Source: Pedobacter polaris (lineage in GTDB: Bacteria; Bacteroidota; Bacteroidia; Sphingobacteriales; Sphingobacteriaceae). Taken from it: a stretch of 64,000 bases of DNA. Numbering within the stretch: the first letter of the stretch is position 1; each line of letters opens with the position of its first letter. Positions 10,501 to 16,721 of the stretch are shown here, piece by piece. The position numbers and the translations under genes were made by a program. Location: positions 806,314 to 870,313 of the forward strand of contig NZ_SWBR01000002.1 of NCBI RefSeq assembly GCF_005116505.1. Direction: 5' to 3'. Below the pieces are notes generated by a model. That model worked only from the letters and a program-made list of their open reading frames with translations. It did not search any database and was not told the origin of the DNA.

Positions 10501-10789
10501 TAGTATTGTAACCAATAAAAGAAACCATAATTCTTAAACTTTTATCAGTTACTGGGATTACATAGTTTCCATTTAAATCTGAAGAAACCCCTTTAACTAC
10601 CCTTTTATCTTTGTCTACCAACATTACAGATGCACCAGGAATTGGGCCTTTATCTCTTTTATCGATAATGCGTCCACGCACCGAAGTGATAGGTGGTTGA
10701 GTTTGGGCTTTAACAACTACTGATAAAAATAAACAGCAAAGCAAGATGAATATACCACTTGTATATTTTTTATGTATAGAGATCTTCAT
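7517..10789 (-). CDS. SusC-like TonB-dependent outer-membrane receptor
   Basis: A complete 1090-residue SusC protein. It has a Sec signal ending in VVKAQ, a carboxypeptidase-regulatory-like domain (about residues 35-120, RGRIIDKRDKGPIPGASV), a plug domain with ALQGRMAGVDI, LIVVDGMPYD and SVWGSRAANGVLVIDTKRG, then a long beta-barrel ending in the aromatic residue (TITFGLTANF). There is no N-terminal STN signalling domain, so it is not expected to signal to an anti-sigma factor. It pairs with the SusD that overlaps its stop codon. The upstream FAS1 gene ends 2 bases before its start. The barrel carries a long calcium-loop-like run (YEDINHDGNIDYKDIVYLG) that is common in SusC proteins. Confidence 0.96.
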   Translation of the reverse strand: MKISIHKKYTSGIFILLCCLFLSVVVKAQTQPPITSVRGRIIDKRDKGPIPGASVMLVDKDKRVVKGVSSDLNGNYVIPVTDKSLRIMVSFIGYNTTSPLNIDKPVINFQLEESSNTMDEVVISSRVKTSNGSGMQIDKRDQTSASVTIDAKELEDMQAASIDQALQGRMAGVDITASSGDPGAPMQIRIRGTSSLNGAVDPLIVVDGMPYDITVPSDFDFATSDENGYGQLLNIAPSDIKTITVLKDAAATSVWGSRAANGVLVIDTKRGSIGPPAISYNFKGSYSAQPGPIPMLDGNQYSSLVLEEFYNAGRQFSTSEFAKQFQYDKNDPYNYFNYSNNTDWLNAITRNGFLQDHNLSISGGGEKAKYRASVNYFGQNGTTVGTGLTRVSARVNLDYTVSNRIRFSSDIAYTHIDQSNVFNSRIRDVAYAKMPNQSLYEYDEYGNLTGNFFSPAATAQGTYSGTYNPLAMAKAASNAQLAERITPKFSLLYTIVPSRLELRGTFQANISNTKSKTFLPQIATGRPFTESVVNTSSDSDGDSFTMNTNLNLSYTPDLGKKHNIVAFLRFDSEDTRRTSQFLYATNSASSFLTDPSIDGRTNTNGSAGSSASQYRSVGLLASVQYKLLDRYIINGSIRGDGNSRFGSNNRYGLFPSISGRWRVSSEKFMEKTKKYIDDFSFRASYGQSGNVPRNDYSYFNTYQNYGFSYIDNAGVYSTNMELTDLRWETVTQSNVGLTLNLFKYRLTADFDLYRKRTTDLFQNNLQVATYNGYGGVDMNVGTLDNQGWELNLYGTVVKKKNLRWDLSFNIAHNENVIRQLSPLVPRENKGKVTDNNVYKVFVQENNPFGSFYGFKFKGVYKDRDATIAVDESGNQIIGPNGDKIYMRFAYPSIDYVFQPGDAMYEDINHDGNIDYKDIVYLGNGNPKLTGGFGSSWIYKGNLKLSVNFSFRTGADIINGTKINTTNMYGYNNQSTAVLRRWKKEGDVTDMPRAVYQGGYNWLGSDRYIEDGSFLRLRTVTLKYDFAKNFIKRLGMKSIGTYVTVENILTFTKYTGQDPEVPVRLNGSNTVIDYSTTPPIKTITFGLTANF

Positions 10790-10791
10790 CG

Positions 10792-13023
10792 TTAAAATTG
10801 ATATTTTAAATAAGTGTTAATTTGATGGATAACTGTTCGGTTGGAGAGCACATTGCTTCGGTCTGTTGGGCCCAATAGCACATTAACTGTACTGTTGGCA
10901 ACATCTCTAAGTGTAAGTACATTTGGGCCATTGGTATTGGCAGTAACGGTAACTTTAGCAGCATCACCTGAATCATCTTTTAACAAAGATTCAAATACAC
11001 CTGTTTTTTGTCCATCATTGGCTACTGTATTTTTAATGATATGGTATTGGATGAACTTGGATACTTTACTAATCTCTGCGGCATCTGTAGGGGCAAAGTT
11101 TGGTGTACCATTGGCTAATTTAGGCAACAGGTTAGCTGTTACAGCTGCCTGAACTGCGGCATTGGTAGGCACAAAAATGGTATAAAAAGAACCATCAGAA
11201 ACACCATTTATTGCACCAGTTGTAGCATTATATAAGGTTACATTACCCTTTAAGTATTGCCAAAATGCATAATATGGGTCGGTTGCCAATGTTCCATTTT
11301 TTTCAATGTGCTTACTTACTGGTAATACGGTATACATTAATACTTTAGCAGCATACACATCTGCTCCATTCACCGCTGTTGTTATAGAATCAATAGCAAT
11401 TGTTTTATCAATCACAGCTGCGTTATCTTCTGTACCTGCAGATGATATTCTACCATTCGCATATTTGATGTATTCTCCGTTTGAAGCTTCTAAAATACCA
11501 GAGCTTGCTGCAAAATTCGGTACATCACGATTTCCTAACGGGATGATATGGGTTTGTAATATTCTTCTCAATATTGTTAAATCTCCACGTATTGGGGCTT
11601 TAGGGAAAAATGGATCATAAGAAATACCCATGCTCACTAAAGTTGCATCAGTAATTGGAACAATTATATAGCGCAATGAAGCTGTTTTAGGAGGAATGGT
11701 ATAGCCTAAAAAGTCCATTGCCTGTTTCATAATCTTATAGGTAGGATCTAAATTGATTTTACCGTAAACCGTAGCGAAAGCGTTTGCATTTTGGGCAGTA
11801 CTCACACCGTATAATAGTCCGTTACTTAAAAACTGTTTATCTACTACATTACCAGTAGTTAATTTAGTTGGCTCTCCTAAAAAACTATTTACAGTTGTGA
11901 ATTTAGTTGGCCATACAGCTGCTCTATACATGTGAGAGTTGATAAAATCTCTAATGATGTCTGGTCTAATAGCTGATAACTCATTTAATTGCTCTTTATA
12001 CGTACCTGGTCTTAAAACACTTTTAGCGTAATATTTTAGCAATACCTTTGAATAAGCTTCGACAGCTGCATCAGTTGGTGCAAATATGGTGTACATACCT
12101 GTTTGGGCATCATTGGCATCTTCTTTTAAGAAATTTTCATTGTTAGGTGAGAAACCAAGTAAACTGCTGTAGTTTTTTGCATATACATTATCTGCTTTGC
12201 CAGTTAGTACTTGATAGCGATGAGAAATATCTGCATTAAGGTTATACGTAACATACTTATCAAGTAGTGATTTAAAAGCACCATATTGTGATTTTGTGTT
12301 GATGTATTGATCTATACTTAATGGTGGTGTTAAAACTTTATCTATAATATGAATAACTCCATTTTCTGCTACAATATCTTGTTCAGTAATTTGAGCACCA
12401 GCAACATTTTTGCCATTGTAATTTGCATTAGGGTAGAAAAAATTATAATCTACAGCAGAAATGCCCGTAAAGCTCATGAATGGAGGCAAAAAGTATGGGA
12501 TGTTTTTATTGTTAAAATCTGTAGACAGATAAGTTCCATTACGATTTCCCGCGATTACTTTAATCGGGTTCCCATCAGCATCTGTACCATCATAAACAAA
12601 GTCATAATAAACAGTACGACGTCTAAAACCTGTATTTTTCACGAAACCTCTTGAGGTGAGATTATCACTTAAACGTTCAATTTTTTCACCATCATAAGTC
12701 ATTGCATACCTTACAATAGCTGATGCCAACTCATTACTAATGGTAGTTAAATTGTTTTCTGCCATGTAGGTTGCAAAAGCAGCATCAGTTGGTGCAAATA
12801 CCGTCCATGAACCCGCAGCGCTTAAGGTTTCCTTATAGCCAGATTTATCAATACAATCTAAAAATTTAGTGAAATTTCCTTTTTGTTGCAGTTGTTGATA
12901 GATGGGGTCTCCCAAGTTTTCTGGTCTACCGTAGAATTCATCAAACTCCTTTTTTCTGCAACCAGTCAGTAAAAAGATAAAAGTCAAACAGACAGTTATA
13001 AAATTTAGTACAAGTTTAGTCAT
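10792..13023 (-). CDS. Lipoprotein with four FAS1 domains
   Basis: A 743-residue lipoprotein (lipobox LLTGC, Cys22) and first gene of the left operon. Four FAS1 repeats can be traced: about 50-235 (WTVFAPTDAAFATYM, NGVIHIIDKVLTPP), about 245-415 (YTIFAPTDAAVEAYS), about 425-570 (degenerate, LRYIIVPITDATLVSMG) and about 585-740 (YTIFVPTNAAVQAAV, closing RTVIHQINTYL). Unlike the other two FAS1 proteins here it has no extra C-terminal domain. FAS1 is an adhesion fold also found in plant fasciclin-like arabinogalactan proteins. Whether this protein binds glycan, protein or the SusCD complex is unknown. The gene is preceded by 530 bases without a gene and is 2 bases from susC. Confidence 0.88.
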   Translation of the reverse strand: MTKLVLNFITVCLTFIFLLTGCRKKEFDEFYGRPENLGDPIYQQLQQKGNFTKFLDCIDKSGYKETLSAAGSWTVFAPTDAAFATYMAENNLTTISNELASAIVRYAMTYDGEKIERLSDNLTSRGFVKNTGFRRRTVYYDFVYDGTDADGNPIKVIAGNRNGTYLSTDFNNKNIPYFLPPFMSFTGISAVDYNFFYPNANYNGKNVAGAQITEQDIVAENGVIHIIDKVLTPPLSIDQYINTKSQYGAFKSLLDKYVTYNLNADISHRYQVLTGKADNVYAKNYSSLLGFSPNNENFLKEDANDAQTGMYTIFAPTDAAVEAYSKVLLKYYAKSVLRPGTYKEQLNELSAIRPDIIRDFINSHMYRAAVWPTKFTTVNSFLGEPTKLTTGNVVDKQFLSNGLLYGVSTAQNANAFATVYGKINLDPTYKIMKQAMDFLGYTIPPKTASLRYIIVPITDATLVSMGISYDPFFPKAPIRGDLTILRRILQTHIIPLGNRDVPNFAASSGILEASNGEYIKYANGRISSAGTEDNAAVIDKTIAIDSITTAVNGADVYAAKVLMYTVLPVSKHIEKNGTLATDPYYAFWQYLKGNVTLYNATTGAINGVSDGSFYTIFVPTNAAVQAAVTANLLPKLANGTPNFAPTDAAEISKVSKFIQYHIIKNTVANDGQKTGVFESLLKDDSGDAAKVTVTANTNGPNVLTLRDVANSTVNVLLGPTDRSNVLSNRTVIHQINTYLKYQF

Positions 13024-13126
13024 AGCTATTTTATTAAATAAAACGGCTATTACTTAAGCATAGAAATACAAATCACTCTAATCAAATAGAACTGAAAACT
13101 TAATAAATGATGAAGTAGAGTAGAGT

Positions 13127-13353
13127 TTATTTCATACTTAGCAATAACAACGTTAGTTTATATTTGGTTAGTGTTTTTGGTTTTATCAATTACATTTAAT
13201 CACAAAGACAATATTAAGCGAGTCTTTTAAATTGGGGATCTTAATAAAAAATGAATTAATCTCAGCTTTCTTAATCGATAACGAATTGTTCACCATTTGA
13301 TTAAGAATGCAGCGTGAATTATTTCATACTTAAGGGCAGCTTATATTTTGGTT
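13127..13353. repeat. Degenerate direct repeat in the left-operon leader
   Basis: The 14-mer TTATTTCATACTTA occurs exactly at 13127-13140 and 13319-13332. Each copy is followed by a near-identical element, TTATATTTGGTTA at 13158-13170 and TTATATTTTGGTT at 13341-13353, after different spacers (17 and 8 bases). On the minus strand this reads as an AACCAAA(A)TATAA block followed by TAAGTATGAAATAA, twice. Its function is unknown; it could be a duplicated promoter/leader or binding element. Confidence 0.5.
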
Positions 13354-13403
13354 TTGTTCATTTGGTTAACTTTTTAAATGTAAAAGTTAAATATTAAAAG
13401 TCC

Positions 13404-13420
13404 ATCCTGTACTATCCTGT
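13404..13420 (-). promoter_or_regulatory. Tandem ACAGGAT operator candidate, copy 1
   Basis: On the minus strand the sequence reads ACAGGATAGTACAGGAT, two identical 7-mers with a 10-base period, so both face the same side of the helix. AraC-type DNA-binding domains, including those of hybrid two-component systems, bind such direct repeats. Related copies lie upstream of the GH2 gene at 25736 and the GH95 gene at 37997. Here it is about 380 bases from the first FAS1 start, further than in the other two cases. Confidence 0.6.
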
Positions 13421-13553
13421 CGGTTTACTATAAAATATTATCATAAAAAAATGCAAGCTAGTATTGGAATTGATAAATCGATTTACCTTAATATTAAGGC
13501 AATAAGCATCTGGATTTTTAAGCGAAAAAAAATAAAAATAATTCTAACATCTG

Positions 13554-16319
13554 TTAGTTGTAAGGTGTAATAAATACTGGACCTATAAGCCCAGAGGGCA
13601 TAACCGACCATTTTGAGGCATCGAAATCCTTATAGTTGATATCTACAAAATTAATTTCATGATAGTTACGCCATTTGATTTTTTTGATGTCCATATCTCG
13701 GATGCGATTAGCCATTAGATTTACGACTTCTATTTTTATAGAATTAGCACCAACTTTAAGGTACTTACCTACCCTAGCCTGAAAGGGAATACTCCATAAA
13801 ATACCCACATCTTGGCCATTGATATAAACTCTTGCACTTTCATCAACCTGGTTTAAATTAAGAACATATTCTTTCGCATTTTTTTCAGGTAAATTAAACG
13901 TTGTAGTATATACTCCTGTTCCAGAAAAAGATTGTACTTTATTATCATATAATTCGGTCCATGAAACTAATTTTCCTAGTTTTTGATCTGCTGGTAATTC
14001 AGGCCCACCCGCTGTAAAATGTAAGTTCCAAGTCTGGGTGAATGCTAGCTGATTTGCTGGTTTTCCTAAATATCTCCACGCACTAGTAATTAATGATTTT
14101 TCTTGTGTAATTTTTAAGATAATGCTCTCGCCTGATTTGAGTTGAAGCCTAACTTTAGTTTTACCACTTTCTACTTTTGTAGCAGCCAAGCCATAAGCCC
14201 CATTTTGCGGATCCATTAATAAAACGTTTCCATTCTCATTGATAGGTAAATAACTATCAATATCATTAGCGGTATGATTAACTACAAAGTAATACTTTCC
14301 TCCAGCAATATTTCTACGGATAAACTGCAATCCAGAATCTGTTAATTCTTCTCTTCTAATTGATTTAAATTGTAATGCTTTTTGAATATCATTAGCCAAT
14401 AGAATTTGCCCCTTACCTATTTTAAATTGCTTAATTCCGCTTTCTACAGTAATGAAATTCAATTTGTCTAGGGCAGTTTTTAATTGTAACCTCCTTAACG
14501 GTAAATCATTTAAACCTGGTACATCTTTAGGTAATTCTTGAAAAATAACTGTGGCACCTGCATTTGCCATTGCTATTACCTTGTTCAATGTGTTTAAATT
14601 TATCATCTCACATTGTGGAATAATTAAGGTTTGATAAGGTGATGCGTTTGCTGAAGTTTTTACAAAACCATTTGCTATGGTAGATTGAGCTAATAAATTG
14701 TCTGAAGCAAAATCAAAAGCGTAACCATTTTTAGATAAGCTTGTAGCTAATTTATAAAATGGAGTTGGATGTAACCAATCATCAACATCATGTACTTTTA
14801 GTGCGATATCTAGCCCTTTGGCTTGGTTCCAAACATCATAAACTGGCCAGTAGATTAACAATTCATTATCTGCCTTGCCAGCTTGTAATACAGATTGACA
14901 ACGAGCGATGTAGTTATTAAGTCCATCTATTTGTGGCCATAAACTATTTGTTGGGTTCATTTGCACCGATGCATAAAACAACCAACCTGGCCAAACTGCA
15001 GCTGAAGGAGAATTGGTAGTGCCATGATAAAAGATATGATTTACTCCCGAAAGAAATAACTGCTCAGCTTCTGGTTTACATTGAGAAAACGAGGTTTTAA
15101 AATGCTCGGTTAACCAGGTAAATGTTTCTGATGAAACTAATTTTTTGCCTGTTGTATGTGCTGCCGATGAAGCAAACTTGCTCATCATTGGATCTGGGTT
15201 TACATTGCGTACATCTTCTTTATTGCGACGCAGCCCTGGAATAGCAAAAGCACTTGAACCAAAAGTTTCTGTTTCCGGAATATCTACTGCACTATACAAA
15301 TCTAACAGGTTGCCTGGAGATCCGTGTGCTTGATTTTTAGATAGAGATTTATATTGATGTGCCCAATTCGTCCATGTTTTGGTAAAGTTATTTAGCAGCA
15401 ATTCATTCATTGTTTCTCTATAATCAGATTTCACCCTCTTGATTGTTTCCGAATCGCCATCATCTGCTGTTAACTCCTTTATATAATTGCTTAAATCATA
15501 ACCTCTGTTCTTTTTAAAAACGGTTAAAAAAGTAGGTGTCCAAGTTGCACCATAAACTTCATAGCTGTCGTTAAAAAATGACCTTACACCTTGCGGTTTA
15601 TTTGCAAAGGCATTATCAAATCTTTTCAAATAAGTGTCAACTGCATTTTTATCTAAGTGATCTAAAGTAAAGCCTTCACCACCAGGTGCAGCACGTTTTA
15701 CCTGTTGCCTTGTTTTGCCAGCAAACACCGCATAAATTTCATAAGTTCCTTTGCTTGGCGACCAGTTTAAATTTCCATTTGCATCTACTTGGCTTAGTAA
15801 GTTTAAAATCTCATCATTTCCATACGCCGTTACCGCTTGTAATTTGGCAAGGTCTTGTTTGGCTTCTTTAACTTTAATAGGTTCACTTAATTTCTCCCCT
15901 TCTTTAATACTGTATTTTTGGGTGATGAGTTTAGTAGCAGCATTTTCTGGTTTAATTTGCGGACCACCAAATGGCCATCCTGTTCCAGTATTCATGTCTA
16001 CCCCTAAACCCAAGGCATTAGATTTATTAACTGTAAACTGCAACATTTTCATCCATTTTGGCGATAGAAAATCAATGTAACTAGATTCGTAACCCACAGC
16101 ACCATAAATTGGTGTAATCTCTACTCCCCCTATCCCTGCTTTTTGGTAGGTTGCTAAATTTTGACTTAAGTTTTTTTCATCAACAGCACTCCCCATCCAC
16201 CACCAGCGAACCCAAGGTTTCATTTGTTTTTCCATTACCGGCCAAACGGTTTTAGTTTGAGCAAATGAATAATGAGTAAGGGATAATGCAATAATAAGTA
16301 TTGAAAAAAATCTTTTCAT
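13554..16319 (-). CDS. GH106-type alpha-L-rhamnosidase, secreted
   Basis: A 921-residue protein with a Sec signal (ends YSFAQ). The N-terminal core MKPWVRWWWMGSAVDEKNL...AGIGGVEITPIYG is the signature of the GH106 family, which releases L-rhamnose from rhamnogalacturonan and other plant glycans. Further core blocks are NTGTGWPFGGPQ and FLSGVNHIFYHGTTNSP. The C-terminus (about residues 770-915) is a GH2-type sugar-binding beta-sandwich containing NLNQVDESARVYINGQDVG. It is the last gene of the GH2-GH105-GH115-GH31-rhaM run, separated from rhaM by 88 bases with a REP-like repeat, so it may have its own promoter or reduced expression. The pairing with L-rhamnose mutarotase supports the rhamnosidase call. 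Catalytic acids were not assigned by eye. Confidence 0.85.
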   Translation of the reverse strand: MKRFFSILIIALSLTHYSFAQTKTVWPVMEKQMKPWVRWWWMGSAVDEKNLSQNLATYQKAGIGGVEITPIYGAVGYESSYIDFLSPKWMKMLQFTVNKSNALGLGVDMNTGTGWPFGGPQIKPENAATKLITQKYSIKEGEKLSEPIKVKEAKQDLAKLQAVTAYGNDEILNLLSQVDANGNLNWSPSKGTYEIYAVFAGKTRQQVKRAAPGGEGFTLDHLDKNAVDTYLKRFDNAFANKPQGVRSFFNDSYEVYGATWTPTFLTVFKKNRGYDLSNYIKELTADDGDSETIKRVKSDYRETMNELLLNNFTKTWTNWAHQYKSLSKNQAHGSPGNLLDLYSAVDIPETETFGSSAFAIPGLRRNKEDVRNVNPDPMMSKFASSAAHTTGKKLVSSETFTWLTEHFKTSFSQCKPEAEQLFLSGVNHIFYHGTTNSPSAAVWPGWLFYASVQMNPTNSLWPQIDGLNNYIARCQSVLQAGKADNELLIYWPVYDVWNQAKGLDIALKVHDVDDWLHPTPFYKLATSLSKNGYAFDFASDNLLAQSTIANGFVKTSANASPYQTLIIPQCEMINLNTLNKVIAMANAGATVIFQELPKDVPGLNDLPLRRLQLKTALDKLNFITVESGIKQFKIGKGQILLANDIQKALQFKSIRREELTDSGLQFIRRNIAGGKYYFVVNHTANDIDSYLPINENGNVLLMDPQNGAYGLAATKVESGKTKVRLQLKSGESIILKITQEKSLITSAWRYLGKPANQLAFTQTWNLHFTAGGPELPADQKLGKLVSWTELYDNKVQSFSGTGVYTTTFNLPEKNAKEYVLNLNQVDESARVYINGQDVGILWSIPFQARVGKYLKVGANSIKIEVVNLMANRIRDMDIKKIKWRNYHEINFVDINYKDFDASKWSVMPSGLIGPVFITPYN

Positions 16320-16374
16320 AATGTAATATTAGGTATTCGTTCAATGTGAGCTAAGTAGAGTGTATTTTTCATAT

Positions 16375-16402
16375 CAGATTCTTCGCGTTGCTCAGAATGA
16401 CA
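16375..16402. repeat. REP-like dispersed element
   Basis: The 28-base segment contains AGATTCTTCGCGTTGCTC followed by AGAATGACA. It belongs to the same family as the right arm of the composite element at 43956-44030. It lies in the 88-base gap between rhaM and the GH106 gene. Confidence 0.55.
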
Positions 16403-16407
16403 AAAAA

Positions 16408-16716
16408 TTAATCTAAATGGAAAACTTCTAATAAAGGTTTACTTATTGGAGAATTATCTGGATTGGTATCCATGATATCTGCCATATAAGCCCACCATTT
16501 TTGAACAATTGCTGTGCTACCTAAATCTTGAGATGATTGTCCGTTTTGCTGCTGAACGGCAAACAAGATATTTGTTTCTTCATCTAAAAATATGGTATAA
16601 TCACTTACACCGTTGGCCTTAAGCAAAACTGATAACTCTGGCCAAATTTCATCATGACGCTTTTTATATTCAGCAGCAAAACCTGGTTTAAGTTTCATTT
16701 TAAAAGCAGTTTTCAT
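16408..16716 (-). CDS. rhaM: L-rhamnose mutarotase
   Basis: A 102-residue cytoplasmic protein with no signal peptide, matching the family length (about 104). Family blocks are intact: FKMKLKPGFAAEYKKRHDEIWPEL with the conserved His21, the NILFAV strand, the QKWWAYMADIM block, and the C-terminal NPDNSPISKPLLEVFHLD. It interconverts alpha and beta anomers of L-rhamnose, speeding entry of the sugar into catabolism. It sits 5 bases after the GH31 gene, in a run of extracytoplasmic hydrolases. No rhaA, rhaB or rhaD is present in the window, so the rest of the rhamnose pathway must be elsewhere. Its position next to a GH106 rhamnosidase supports rhamnose release as an end product of this operon. 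Confidence 0.95.
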   Translation of the reverse strand: MKTAFKMKLKPGFAAEYKKRHDEIWPELSVLLKANGVSDYTIFLDEETNILFAVQQQNGQSSQDLGSTAIVQKWWAYMADIMDTNPDNSPISKPLLEVFHLD

Positions 16717-16721
16717 ATTCT

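Larger units (their letters stand above)
13024..13553. other. 530-base intergenic leader/promoter region of the left operon
   Basis: No gene is supported here. The region separates the GH106 gene from the first FAS1 gene and must hold the left-operon promoter. It contains the tandem ACAGGAT site (13404-13420) and a degenerate duplicated segment (13127-13170 and 13319-13353). No good Bacteroidota promoter (TTTG with TAnnTTTG) could be placed on the minus strand. If transcription starts close to the tandem site, the 5' leader would be about 300 nt. Confidence 0.6.

Noticed and set aside
13159..13166. Exact TAnnTTTG box (TATATTTG) on the plus strand
   Set aside because: It points away from the FAS1 operon into the 3' end of GH106, has no TTTG at the right distance and drives no gene.
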